A stretch of DNA of 64,000 nt from Luidia sarsii (GCA_949987565.1 OX465115.1:3878004-3942003); one strand, 5' to 3'. Counted from the first letter of the stretch, positions 35,646 through 49,600 are shown. Notes: generated from the sequence alone by a model not told the origin. Numbers and translations: made by a program.

Positions 35646-37436
35646 TGTGTGGAGGCGAAAATCTCCCGAGAAACTTTGGCACAGGCGGGTGAGGAACAAG
35701 CGGAGCTAGCAGACTAAGCACCCGACCGCCCAAGACAATTACACCCTGGTCTCTTGCTGAATTCTGAAGGTGGCAGCAGCATAACTTTCGGCCGTGCAAC
35801 TACGGTAACTAGGATTTGAAGAAGTGGGAGTCTCACAATCTTCAAGTCAGTGCAAACTCAAAAGGCTCAAATTCAACCACAACTGGCTGTTTCTTCTCTC
35901 AAAATCCCATTCTTATAAATTATTAACGTTCTGTGCATAAACTCAAATTTATGACTCCCACTCCCCATTTTTCTTAGAAAAAAACAGCAAACCAAATTCA
36001 TCTGCAAAAACAAAAAAATACTCTCAAATTGCTTCACAAACTGTCAAACAATATACAATATGGTATTTACATTTTTGTACCTCTGTCTTCATTAAAGGAT
36101 ATCTGAATAGAAAAATTATTTATAATCTTCTTTACATTAGCATTCACAAAGAACAAAACAAAAATAACAACAGAAAATTACTGCATTGAATATTGACTGT
36201 TACTAATTCAATATTAATTACCTATAAATTTATTTTTTTATCCCCCCCCTTTCACGAATAACTTTGTTTTCACTATTTTCGCATTGTAATTGTAAAAATA
36301 CAAACTATTATACAACTTTACAATCAGCGGTAATCTATATTTGTTAGTCCTACGTCCAGTTTTGGATTTCTACGCGATACCAGTCGTGATGAGACAAAGG
36401 CAGTCTGCACAGGCATGCTAGACAAAGGAAGGATATCGTACGCCATACATGAATGGGAGGCTGGCAATCACAAAACTGGCCGTTGCAGGTGCGAGTTGCA
36501 AGACAGGTGGACTCGACAGGCAAACACACAGGTTGGAGGACAAAAGGACAGACTCGCCTCATAAAAGGTCACTTTTTGTGAGAATTTCATGACTGAGTGT
36601 AGTCAGTAGTCTTAAACGAATAGAGCTCAAAGGTGGATAGATGACGGTATGCAAGCGCAAAGCATATCGTTGGCTTTCTCACAGACTGGAGAATCCCTTT
36701 CAAACATAGCAATTGCATATAAGCACACCTCAAGACGCAAATCACTCCATGTTATTCACCTCATAGATCACCGTATTGCAAGGACACTTTGACACTACCC
36801 ATTAAAAATTGGGTGAAAATACGTTACGAGAAATGCTGCCAACTTTCAAAGCGGCATTTTTTTCAAAAGCGCCTCTTCTGGGCCGCTTGGAAAGATTCAC
36901 GAGTTGGTCACAATGCCGACAACGCATGCAGCACATATGTACTGCAACCGTGCTTATGATTGACCTTTGCAGGGGTGGGTGAGAATTAGGGTTTGCCCTA
37001 CCCAGACATGTAGATAGCACTGTATGCTCAGTGCTTTGCCCTTTGACCTAGTGCCGGATCATTTCCGGCATACCCGGTAAGGCGAACTCCTCCTGGCTTG
37101 AGCCGACTTCTCCCAGCTTCGGCAAATTTCTCTCTGCTTAAGCAGATCTCTCCCTTCTTAAGCAGATCCATCCCTGCTTTACAAGATTTCTCCCTGCTTA
37201 CACGGATTTTACCCCGCTGAAAGCACCTCGAAGCAGCAAACCTCAAGGTTCGGAACCCATAAATTAATTTGTGCGATGACAGCAGACAAGTGGAAATCTG
37301 CGTTACAACGGATTTTTTTTTTTTTTTTCATTAATGAATCTTCTTCTTTCTTTTTTTTTCGGGAGGGGGGGTGGGAGTATTTATGTTTTGGTTGGGTTTT
37401 TTTTACAGGGAATATTTACAAGTTACCGTGCTTGTG
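35646..37436. other. 3' flank of the transferrin-receptor-like gene, AT-rich
   Basis: No coding segment is seen. The first AATAAA downstream of the minus-strand stop is at 36229-36234 (TTTATT on the plus strand), a possible poly(A) signal for a roughly 1.2-kb 3' UTR. Around 37100-37210 GCAGATCTCTCCC, GCTTAAGCAGAT and related words form a short degenerate array. Confidence 0.4.
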
Positions 37437-37620
37437 TCAGTGAAGCTGAGCATCATTTACGACACCGGTCGCCGCTTGAAGGGCCAGCGTGGTCAGACCA
37501 AGCATCTGGTCGACGACGCTCCAGTCGCCGCCGTCGGTCTGCATCGCAATCATCCGGGTCAGGAGGCCGAAGGGCGCCCCCTTGTAGACGGCACTGGGGC
37601 TGGCACTGTAGACGACGTGC
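37437..37620 (-). CDS. TfR-like gene exon 16 and stop
   Basis: Encodes residues 756 (split) to 816 and TGA at 37439-37437. The acceptor is CTGTTGCAG|G. This is the C-terminal part of the helical dimerisation domain; HVVYSASPS corresponds to the TfR1 region HVFWGSGS. Confidence 0.92.
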
Positions 37621-40600
37621 CTGCAACAGGCGTCAAAACAAATCACAACTCCAGTGAGGCGGCATGAGGCATCTCTACACCATTCAACTGCATGGACTCC
37701 CGCATTTTGCCTGCTTGCTAGCGTCAAGACGCCACTACCTCTCAACACTCTAAAACGTGGCCATAGATTGACAACAGACCGATTGCATGCCACCACGTGA
37801 CTTCTCATGGCTAATTTTTTCCATCTCATTTGGTACAGACCACGACTGGAAAGGAGCAAAGAAGACTAACATAATTGTCCACATTCTTCTCTGTATGTTT
37901 CCATTACTGCTCTGTGCCAAATGAGATGAAAAAACTTTTTGATGGCGTGTAAACAGTGGTCGCGCAAATTGGAAGATTGGACACTCCCTGTTGGATGTCA
38001 CTTCAATCTCTCCCTAATCAGTCTACGTCAGATGCAGTACGAGAGTACTGGTCATAGATTCGACTTGGTCATGTCTGGGCCAGGTGAACCTTTGGGCTAT
38101 TCAACCACCCAGCCCCAACATCCAGGAGGGGAATGACTTTCATCAAAACTTTGACACTCCTAGCAGGACATTTCTCTCTGCCTCTGAGAAAAGTCCTGTC
38201 GGGAGCAAAACACCGGGCCCTAAACATGCTTTTGTTTAGGATAGAAAGCAGTTTTCAACTTTTTTTTTGTATTCATGTATTCATGCTTTATATGAATAAG
38301 ATACCTCTTCCAATAATACCTCTTCTTTTGAGTACAATATCTTCACTCCCTTCCTTCAACTTTTCACTCTGATCTTTTCTCCAGATCATATCTTTGTCGT
38401 TCATGACATCACATCTACACCTCATGAATATTCACATCTTGTTGTCATTGGCTACATTGTAATTACACCTGACAAATTGTCACGTCTTTGTGCCATTTGT
38501 GACATCATAATTACATCCATAAATATTCATTCACACAATCATGAATATTCGCACCGTGTCTTGCATATCCAGGTCTCAAGAGTGTCAAAACATTCTTGTC
38601 ATTTATGACGGGATAATTACACCTCATGAATATTCAAATATTACACTCACCGGGACTCGGGATTGGTGGGAATCCATTCATTGAGCAGGAAGGCTCTCTC
38701 CACGGACAAAATGTGGTCGTTCATCTCTCTCAATTTCAGCTCACTGTCAATAAACCAAACAAAAATCCAATGAGCTCCTAACACCAGAACAGCATGTAGA
38801 CACCAGTGCCTAGTTTCATGTGCTACAACTTACCACATGAGCAACTTATCCAGCCCTTAGTTCAAGTCCCGGTCCAGTCAAAGTTCTTCTTTGCCAATTT
38901 ATCAATTTCTTCCCAAGTTCCCAGTCAGTTTGACCTTTGTTTGCTTGACTTTCATTGAAAAAAGCTGCATCCACTTTGTGTAACGGAGCTGCTGCAGCCA
39001 GGTTTACAGCAATGGGTTGTTTGACGCTGAATGAAAGCAGGGATGTGATCCCTGGAGATATAGGGCAGTTGAATGGTTTAATTGCCTGACTTACGCCCCA
39101 CCCCGGCAAAGATTAGTTGATAATTAGGGAAGGCCATCATCTAAGGGCAGGGTAGCTCTGATGGACGAGCACTGGTACATTAATCCAGAAGTCTAGGGTT
39201 CAAGTCAAGGTCCACGCAATTTCTCAGTAAGTTTTTTTCAATTTGAAAAATTGGCAAAGAAAACTTTGACTGGAGCAGGACTTTGACGGGTGCCCCCACC
39301 TCGGCAAAGACTTGTTGACAATTTGGGAAGGCCAAGATCTAAGGGCTGGATAGCTCAGGTGGAAGAGCACTGGTATGTTAGTCCAGAGGTCTCGGGTTCA
39401 AGTCCCGGTCCAGTCAAAGTTTTCTTTGCCAATTGCTCAAATTGTTCAAAAGTTCCCAGTCAGTTTTTCCTTGGTTTGTTTGACAAGGTTTTTTTCAAAC
39501 GGTCCACATTCAACCCCCGAAATCTGTATCAGGATCAGAGACAGGCCTGTCCTTACTCATTGTCGCCGATGCCGTCAAAATTCGTCTGGAAGTCTTGGGC
39601 AGCCAAGCCAAAGTCAGCAACAGCAGCTTCCAGTCGACCTAAAAAGAGGCAGCATGAAGTAAATACAAAAAAAAATGCTCACTGACTAAAATGACCTGCA
39701 ATGCATCTCAAATGTTAGAGGGCCTGACATTTCGATCCCAGCAGGACCTTTCTCAAAGGCAAAGTGACAAGGACAAACACAGACAGTCAGGGGAAGGAAA
39801 GCCCTGACACACATGACAGAGGAAGGACAAAAAGGGAAGGGAGTGGGATGCAGATGTACACACAAAGGGAGGAAAGATCAAAGGGAACACAAACAAAAGG
39901 GTGGGGAGGATCAAAGGGAGAGGAGCGAGATGGGAGAAAACTGCCAAAAGATCGGAAGATCGTCTTCAGCCAAAGCGAGTTTGATCAACGAGAACAGAAA
40001 ATGCATTCACCACGCACAGCTATAAGATTCCTTGTTTGCCAGATTTTCGTGAGACAGAGGCGAAGCCTGAGCCTGGTTTACGTTAACCACTTCGCGCCGG
40101 GGGTTTTTTCAGCACCGATGACCGCCATACGGGGTTTTTTGAACAATGCATCATTTTAAAATCTTGCTAAAACAATCGGAACAATATATTTCTGTGAAAT
40201 AAATCGATAAGGGTATACTATGGGTACAAGAGAGTAAAACCTGGCACAATTCGGACGTCGTTGTGGCCTTTGTCAAGAGATTATCCGTTCGAAAAAGGGC
40301 CCTTTGTGCGTCGTCAATGGACCGTAACGGACGTGTGTGTGTGGGTGCGTGTACGCTGCTGACAATCCCTGACCGCAGACTCCAGCCTCCACTCCAGGCA
40401 GTCAAATCTTCGAGTTGGTCGGCCACAAACGAACATACAGATTACGGTAAAGAATGTGGGGGGAATTCCAATGCCAGACCGACGACCGTTGGGCTGTGTG
40501 GCATCCAAAGACAATGTCCCCTGCGTGCTTTCAGCTGCAGCGCGGTATCCCTCGATCCTCCACAGTAAAAGTCCAACAATTGCACAATTACTGCTGCTAA

Positions 40601-43600
40601 TCTTGCAATTCATGTGGCAACTTGCGTCAAAAAGGGTCTTTGTACTGATTCATATTGCTTTGTTCTAAGCTGAAAAGAGTCTTTGTTTAGAATGTGGACA
40701 ATAGTGGTGCCCGGATTCGGAGGGCCCCGTTGCAAAGGCAATCCAATTGACCTCCGGATTCGGAGGTCCCGGCGCGAAGTGGTTAAGGTCTTACCGAGTG
40801 ATATCGACTGGGCGGACAGGGTGCTGCCATACTGTGCCTTGAAATCCCGGACGTATCGGCTCAGAGTGTCGGCGTAGTGGGTCAAGTCCATGGTCAGCTT
40901 TGGGCCGTCGGCCAGAGTGACCAGCGTCCGGACGACCACCTCAGTCAGGGCGGTGTGGATGGCCGAGTCACTGTCGATGAACACCATGATGTTCTTGGCC
41001 TGGTCAAAGATCGTCTGAGAGGTGGGGTATCGAGGCACGTCGTAGAAATCCTAGGAAAACGAAAACGAACAAATCAATCAAGGACAGGGAATGTTCGATT
41101 TCATTGGCTACGGCTTCAAATCACACACGAGTCTGTTGAAGTCTGTTTAGCTGCTGCAGCCAATTCCCATAGACTTGTGTGTCAGGCCGTGCCCATATTC
41201 AATGACTACGGCTGCAAATTACACACGAGTCTATGGAGGGCTGTAGTTTAGCTGCTGCAGCCAATTCCTATAGACTTGTGTGTCCGGCCATGTCCGTAAT
41301 AATTGGCTACGGCTTCAAATTACACACAAGTCTATGGAGGCCTCTAGTTTAGCGGCTGGGGCTAATCCCATCAAGACAACAGTTGGTAGTCTGGTGAGAG
41401 GCTTACCTCGTCGTAGGTGTACTGAAGGTCGACAGAGGGTATGCCAGCGAGCATCAAGAAGGGAGCAGCATCACTGGTCTGCCCAAGAGGATCCACCCTG
41501 CCCAGGAGAGAATGTGAATACAGTAATTCAGTGGCCCGCTGATTATTAATGACAGCTCGTGGCGTCTTGCTGGCCCGTTTGAAGGCCATCTATAACTGGC
41601 CAGTCGCGAAAATGAAAAACAGATAGTCTCATCTCCCTGGGAACAAAGCTGGCCAGCCCATCGTATTCGGAGTGCCAAAATGGCCGATGGCAGCTTCAGT
41701 TCTGAGTACACCCTGGGAACAAGGCTGGCAAACCCTATTGTATTAGGAGTGCCAAAATGGCCAATGGCGGCTTCAGTTCTGAGTAGACCCTGGGAACAAG
41801 GCTGGCAAACCCTATCGTATTGGGAGTGCCAAAATGGTCGACGGTGACTTCACTTCTGAGTAGACCCTGGGAACGAGGCCGGCAAACCTATTGCAATGCA
41901 TTGGATGAAGTAGTTGGGTCTACGAAAGGCACTACTTGCAGCTGTAGCCACCCTTCAGTTGCTATTCATCGGCTGGCTTGACTGACAGCCTCTGTCCTAC
42001 GAGGAATTCTTTCGGCGACAAGTTCTCACCAGATGCAGAGTGATTTTCAGACGGCAGTCACAGTGGTTGAGTGGAGGGACTCACCTTGGCCTATTGCTGG
42101 TTCCCCCCATGGGTCTTCTGATTAACCAGTCCTGGTAGACACTCCAGTCGGGATGGAAGTCATCCGGGCAATCCACCTAGTGCAAAACACGCCGACTTAA
42201 AAATTACACACCAGTCTATGGAAGCCTCTAGTTTAGCGGCTGCAGCCAATTCCCATAGACATGTGTAGTAGACCATGTCCAAATCAAATGGCTACAGCTT
42301 CAAATTACACACGAGTCTATGAAAGCCTCTAGTTTAGCAGCTGCAGCCAATTCCCATAGACTTGTGTAGTAGACCATGTCCAAATCAAATGGCTACGGCT
42401 TCAAATTACACACGAGTCTATGATATCCTGTAGTTTATCAGCTGCAGCCAATTCCCATAGACTTGTCAATTAGACTGTGTCCAAATTAAATGGCTGCAAC
42501 TTGAAATAACTCACAAGTCTATGAAAGCCTCTAGTTTAGCGGCTGCGGCCAATACCCACAGACTTGTGTCAGGCGGTGTATGAAATCATTGGCTACGGCT
42601 TCAAATTACGCACGAGTCTATGGAGGCCTCTAGTTTAGCGGCTGTAGGCAATACCCATAGACTTCTGTTAATCTGTCTACGAATTCATCGCTATTGCTTA
42701 AAATTCACATGAAATTTTTCAACCATTCTTCCCCTGTTTTCCCTTGTCCTGCCCGTTTTTCAAAGTGGTGGATGCCTTGGCTGTGGAAGAGAGATACTCA
42801 CCTCCATAGAGGCTTGGTAGATGGCCTTGGCAAGCAATGGGCTGCCCGCAGCGGCCAAACTGTAGTTACCATTGACGGCGTTGTCCAGATTAATGTAGGC
42901 CACCCCTCGCCCGCGAAGCTTTTCTAAATTCTCCTGAAAAAAAGAAGATGTTAAGGACGACAGCTCGTTTAAACTTGTATTGGATTCATAAAATACAGGG
43001 TCTGTGTATGAGTCACATCTCTCGAGTTTGAGTCGCACATTTTAACGATTGGACTTGAGTTATGAGTCACACAGGTTGGCCCATAGATGGCAGTAGGCTA
43101 TAGAGGTATTTCAGTCATATGCTTTTTGACGGTCAGCATTCAATTCACACGGATGTACGTGGAACGCGCGCCCCTCCGAATCGTCAAATGTCCAATGGAA
43201 ATACTCAGATTCGATCTTTTCATGCTACATCGCTGCGCTCATACGCATGAAAAACAGTTTGGTTATACAGAACGACCAGGAAAGACACACCATAAGCAAG
43301 ACCTTTTATTCGGATTTTAATATAATACATCATAGGGTGTTGGCCTGCGCACGACTACGTGCAGGTATATGTGGGTCTAGGTTTGCCTAACAGAACTACA
43401 TTTGCATGCGCTTCCGCGGATTTGGACCGCTCCTGCAGGCACGCTGATCAGCCTTTGGCGGTCGGGTGACGTCATGAGGAAAAACCTCAGCAGGGGCTAC
43501 GACTTACCTCAATCCACTCTGTAGACCCAATAGAACCGTCCTCACCAGCATCCCAACTGGCTAGGATGATACTACGTCTGGGCGTCCAGCCTGGAGCAAG

Positions 43601-46600
43601 ACATACATATGCATGAGGTTCAAAGGTCACCGACGATGGAATCAATATAGGCCTTTCTTAAAATCTATGCAAATTGTATGCATTGAGCCCGAAACAAAGC
43701 TATGGGCGCTATATTTTTTAAGATAGCGGTAAATTCAAGGGACCTGACCGTTGTTCCTACGATTCAGTTTTGTTGAAGAATGTGTCAGGAAAAGATCAAA
43801 AAGCAGCGAGGAACAATACTCTTGGAAATATAGCGCAAAAAGCCTCACTTTCAGTTTGATGCATACAATCTGCATAAATATTAAGAAAGACCTATCCTGC
43901 ACAATACAGTGGTTATATATTTTGTTTTACATAAAATGAATATGCATTAAGAATGCAAGTCTCCTGCAGTGTTGATGTCAAGCCATTGGTAATCCAAAAG
44001 GCAGTCCATGAAGATTCAACATACCACACTAATAATAAATTACATTGAGCTATGCATACATGAATATTCAATATGTCAACCATGAATAATCAATGCCACA
44101 TCATGAATATTCATGAAAATTTAAACACCGCTTGACCATGGTTTAGGATCAAACTCAGGTTTGCAAAGGAATTGCCTGGTACATACGAAACGATAGCAGA
44201 CACAACGCAAAGTGTGGAGTCAAGAATACAGAATTTGAAACGTTATGTTGGACAACATTTGTCGGGCCTTAAATCCCGCATTGTGATTGGTCAATTTGTC
44301 AAGGGGCGTGGCCTACTAGATCAGTGTATTGCAAGGATGTTTTTTCCTACCTTTTTTCCTCAAGTCTGAGAGGATACCGGCCACTTCCATCAAACAGGCT
44401 GTGCCAGTGCCTGGACTGACTACGCCGTGGGACAAGGAGTCACGATGACTTCCAAGAATCACATAACGATCTGGGGGGGGGGGAGAGGTGGGGAAACCAG
44501 TCACAACCACAGTAGAACGTCGCTACAAAGAACGCCAATATACTGAACATTCGGCTATAACGAACATGCCCATGGGCTACCGATTTTTGTGTGCAAAGTA
44601 TGTGGCTGCAACCGCTATCACGAACGACCGCTTAACCGAACAATTTTCATGGATCCCGGGAAGTTTGTTATGGCGACATTCACAGTGTCCCGTAAGCGCA
44701 GAATTCTGCGTTGAGCAGAGCCATGAAATTGGGCCCTGTGGGGGAGAGTGAATAACCTTTCGCAGCAAGAACGTACTTCATTCCGTCCGAGGGGGTAGCT
44801 GTTGCTACAAACCATTCTGCAATCCTCCTCAACTGGTGCGGAAGCAATGCAGACAAAAGCCTCAGCCTTGCCGACAGCGACTTACCGGGCTCAACGGCGC
44901 CCACTATAGTCCCTATGACATTGGTGATGTTGGCGAAGGCCAGCCGGTTGTTGACCTCCAGGCGCAGGGCCCGATTGGCAGCGTGGAAACCGGGACCGAC
45001 GTTGTAGGTCTCAAAGCCGCCGATCCAGTTGGGATCGCTGGCAGGGACGGTCTTCATCACCCTGCAGAGCAATGACAAGGGAAGACGATTTACCTTGAGG
45101 TGGGGGGAAGGAAAAATGTGCTGCACTATTCTGTAATACAGGCATGCAACTCTTGCAGAGGAAAATGTCCGAATGAAACTGCGAGCGCGAAGCGCGAAGC
45201 CCCTGCGGCGTGGGGTCCGGGCCCCACTTAAGGGCCCTGAAAAATGTTGGATTCTAGATGCTCTGTGGTGCATTCTGGGCAGTTTTTGACCACTTATGAC
45301 TTTAAGCCAAGTGACAGTTTCTTTACCTTTTTCAAGGAATATTTTGCATTGTAAAAAATGCTCATAAGAGGATTATGAAAATACATGTGCATTAAATGCT
45401 ACAAAAAGATATACAAAGAGAAGCATTCAAAGTGTAAAAATGGAGCTATATTTTTCTTGCTGATCGTGTCCCATGAGTATAAGAAGTATGGAGTTTTAAA
45501 AAAAAAAAATCATTTCTAAGAAAAAAAATTGGTGAAATCAATCACAAACAACTGTTTCTCATTAAAAGCACACACCCAGAAAATTGAATTTTTGTTTACA
45601 CAAAATGAAAAGTTTTTAACCTGACCTCAGCATGTGTTTTAAATAATAGGTAGGGGAAGAAGAAATATCCAGATGCGGTGTTACTTTTTATTCTTTTCAT
45701 TTAAAAAAAATAAATAAATACGGATTTTATTTTTTTTACGAACCATTTTGTTAAAACCTCCGAAATCTGCGGATCCGCAGAAAAGTTGCATGCCTGTGTA
45801 ATAACAAAATACGTTTAAACGGGCTTGCAGGTCTTGATCTTAACCGAGGCCACCAAGGCCATCAAGGCCACCAAGGCCATTGGCCTGATGCCCTGCAGAG
45901 TTGGCCAGCATGCCCTTGAGAAAAAATGGCACTGTCACTACCAACTTGGCCAGCGTGCCCTTGTGCAATTGCTCTTATTTGGAAAGCAAGGTCCTGCCCC
46001 ACTTTTTCTTAAGATCGAGACCTGGGCTTGGTACGAGGAAGCAACACACCGTCTTGAGGACCAACTCTCGGACCAACCTGAGCAGGTCCCAGGCATCGCC
46101 GTAGCTAATTGTCTGCACTGCAAACCCTGGTGTGCTAACGCTGAGTGGCGGCCTTGGCATCCAACCTGCCGAGGAATCAAACAAGGTCAAAGGTCAGAGG
46201 TTAACTGGACTTGTTTCCTTAGCCCTATGTGTGTACTGGGCTATGTCGCTCCATGAAAATACTAGGGGGGAGGGGAACTGTATCAAAATTAGGATAAGAG
46301 AGAAATTATTCAGTTCCGATTTAATTCTATGAGAAGATAAAACTCAACTTCCCCGTCACAACTAAAAGCCATCACTTTTTATGTCCGTATGTTTTCATTG
46401 TTTTTATTGCTTAGGGATTTTATTGTTTTTATTTCTTATGGTTTTATTTATTCCAAACGTTTATTACTTTCTTTCAGAATCATATAGAAGCATTAAAACA
46501 GTGCAACATCAATGCCTGAACATGATTCATAAAGAATGTAAACCATTGTCTGACAGTTATAAATTGTACACAAATATAAGCAAGTGCCTCCAAGCCCCCC

Positions 46601-49600
46601 CCCCACAAGTACTGATAGGGTTAAAGGCCCAATACAACATTAGTTTGGCTTCAAATTACACACGAGTCTATGGAAGCCACTAGTTAAGCGGCTGCAGCCA
46701 ATTCCCATAGACTTGTGTGTCAGGCCGTGTCCCAATTCATTGCCTACGGCCTCAAATTACACACGAGTCTATGGAAGCCTCTAGTTTAGCGGCTGCAGCC
46801 AATTCCCATAGACTTGTGTGTCAGGCCGTGTCCCCCATTCATTGCCTACGGCTTCAAATTACACACGAGTCTATGGAAGCCTCCAGTTTAGCGGCTGCAG
46901 CCAATTCCCATAGACTTGTGTGTCAGGCCGTGTCCCAATTCATTGCCTACGGCCTCAAATTAGACATGAGTCTATGGAAGCCTCTAGTTTAGCGGCTGCA
47001 GCCAATTCCCATAGACTTGTGTGTCTGGCCGTGTCCCCATTCATTGCCTACGGCTTCAAATTGCCCGTGAGTCTATGGAAGCCTCTGGTTTAGCGCCTGC
47101 AGCCATTTCCCATAGACTTGTGTGTCAGGCACTGTCCGATTGCATTTGCTACAGTTTCAAATTACACGCGAGTCTATGGAAGCCTCTGGTTTAGCAGAGG
47201 CTGCAGCCAATTCCCATAGACTTGTGTGTCAGGCCGTGTCCCCATTCATTGCCTACGGCCTCAAATTACACACGAGTTTATGGAAGCCTCTAGTTTAGCG
47301 GCTGCAGCCAATTCCCATAGACTTCTGTGTCAGGCCGTGTCCCCATTCATTGCCTACGGCTTCAAATTACACACGAGTCTATGGAAGCCTCCAGTTTAGC
47401 GGCTGCAGCCAATTCCCATAGACTTGTGTGTCTGGCCGTGTCCCCATTCATTGCCTACGGCTTCAAATTACACGTGAGTCTATGGAAGCCTCTGGTTTAG
47501 CGGCTGCAGCCATTTCCCATAGACTTGTGTGTCAGGCACTGTCCGATTGCCTTGGCTGCGGCTTCAAATTACACGCGAGTCTATGGAAGCCTCTGGTTTA
47601 GCAGAGGCTGCAGCCAATTTCCGCAGAGTGCCAATGGTGCGTCCACTCACTGTGTGAGGGGAAGGATGGCGAGGACGGGTCTCCCATAGTCATGCGGGTC
47701 GACTCAAAGGGGATTGCCGAGTCTGGCAGCCACCAGGATTTGGGGAAGAGCTCGACGGCCTCCAGCGAGCCGGCATTGGCAAAGGGCTTGGGGTCCCGGA
47801 AGGCAATCAGCCCACTGCACCGTTGCTCAAAGCTGACCAGCGACTGCAGTCAATGCAGAGGGGGAAGAGAGACAAGAGGGTGTTTAACATCAATGGAAAG
47901 GGAGCAACTGACTAGGGCTACATGTAGGTGCAACTGACTAGGGCTAGGTGCAACTGAAAAGGGCTGGGTGCAACTGAAAAGGGCTGGGTGCAACTGAAAA
48001 GGGCTGGGTCCAACTGACTAGGTCCAACTGACTAGGGCTAGGTGCAACTGACTAGGGCTGGGTGCAACTGAAAAGGGCTGGGTCCAACTGACTAGGTCCA
48101 ACTGACTAGGGCTAGGTCCAACTGACTAGGGCTGGGTCCAACTGAAAAGGGCTGGGTCCAACTGACTAGGTCCAACTGACTAGGGCTAGGTCCAACTGAC
48201 TAGGGCTGGGTCCAACTGACTAGGGCTAGGTCCAACTGACTAGGTCCAACTGACTAGGGCTAGGTCCAACTAACTAGGGCTGGGTCCAACTGACTAGGGC
48301 TGGGTCCAACTGACTAGGGATGGGTCCAACTGACTAGGGCTAGGTCCAACTGACTTGGTCCAACTGACTAGGGCTAGGTCCAACTGACTAGGGCTGGGTC
48401 CAACTGACTAGGGCTAGGTCCAACTGACTAGGGCTGGGTCCAACTGACTAAGGCTGGGTCCAATTGACTAGGGCTGGGTCCAACTAACTAGGGCTGGGTC
48501 CAACTGAATAGGGCTAGGTCCAACTGACTAGGGCTGGGTCCAACTGACTAGGGCTGGGTCCAACTGAATAGGGCTGGGTCCAACTGACTAGGGCTGTGTC
48601 CAACTGAATAGGGCTGGGTCCAACTGACTAGTGCTGGGTCCAACTGACTAGGGCTGGGTCCAACTGACTAGGGCTGGGTCCAACTGACTAGGGCTGGGTC
48701 CAACTGACTAGGGCTGGGTCCAAACAGTTAATCTGTTTACCATTTGGGCCAGGGAGATGTTCCCTAGGCGGGCGAGGCAGAGCTTGCCCTCCACTTGGAT
48801 GGACGTCAGGTCTCTGAGGTGTTTGAAGTCCTCCCTGGTGGCAAAGTTGACATAGACCGGCTGGCCCTGAATAGAGATAAGATGGAGAGGTAGGGGTGCA
48901 CAGGTAAGCAAGCAAAAAAAAACCAAGCTACTAGGTGTGGAGGATTGCTTTCAAAACCCTCCTCCTCGATCTCCACCTCCTCCATCTTTGCCTCTTCCTC
49001 CTCCGTTTCTTCCTCAAGATCTTCTTTCTCTTCACACTCCTGTCTCTTCTTCCCTCCTCCTCCTCTTCTTCTACATATATCTCATCATGCATCATGGGAG
49101 TCTTGAGGCGGATACCGCTATTATAAATGCCCGTTATTGTTATTAACTTTTGATCAATATCATGCCGTTTCTCTTCACCTTCCTCTTCCTCCCCCTTCTC
49201 TTCCTTCTTTTCTTTCTCCTTCTCCACCTCCTCTTTATCCCCCTCTTCATTCTCCTGCTCTTCCTTCTGTTTCCTTTTCCATTTACTCCCCTTGTCTTCC
49301 TCCTCCTCTTCTTCATAGTCCTTCTCCTCCACCTCCTCTTTCTTCCCTCTTCCTTGTTCTCTTCCTCCTCCTCTTCCTTTTCCTCTTCCTTTTCCTCTTC
49401 CTTTTCCTCTTACTCCCCCTTGTCTTCCTCTTCCTACTCTTCCTTCTCCTCCACCTCTTTTTTCCCTCTTCCTCTTCCTCTTGTCCGGAGAGCACAATGT
49501 GCTCTGCCGTTTTCTACAACCATCATTCCCCAGGCTGAGCTGCCTTCCGTTTCAAGCTCACCCCTGCTGACTTGTACGTACCACAATCGCTGCGTTGGAA

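Larger units (their letters stand above)
38850..39680 (+). repeat. Three tandem tRNA-headed SINE modules (introns 13-14)
   Basis: A tRNA 3' half with B box (about 38853-38878), a diverged full head (about 39150-39221) and a well-preserved head (39344-39415) follow one another, separated by SINE body and leader. The block includes exon 14 of the TfR-like gene near its right edge (39557-39638), which is antisense and unrelated to the SINE. Repeat DNA proper ends near 39530. Confidence 0.75.

Noticed and set aside
39344..39415. Functional tRNA-Asn gene
   Set aside because: The cloverleaf closes and the anticodon position is GTT, but it is embedded in SINE leader and body and many decayed copies exist, so it is kept as a SINE head.
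40151..40668. Roughly 100-codon frames in intron 13
   Set aside because: Both strands are open with no family resemblance. Adding either would break the phase of the flanking TfR-like exons.
41454..41711. 85-codon minus-strand frame overlapping exon 12
   Set aside because: It is in a different frame from the TfR-like exon and continues into the 77-bp repeat.
44680..45273. 197-codon minus-strand frame taken as a single exon
   Set aside because: Only the middle (44886-45061) is exon 7; the ends run past clear splice sites into intron.
48931..49497. 188-codon Lys/Glu/Arg-rich minus-strand frame
   Set aside because: Low-complexity pyrimidine tract in intron 3, with no splice partners in phase with the TfR-like gene.
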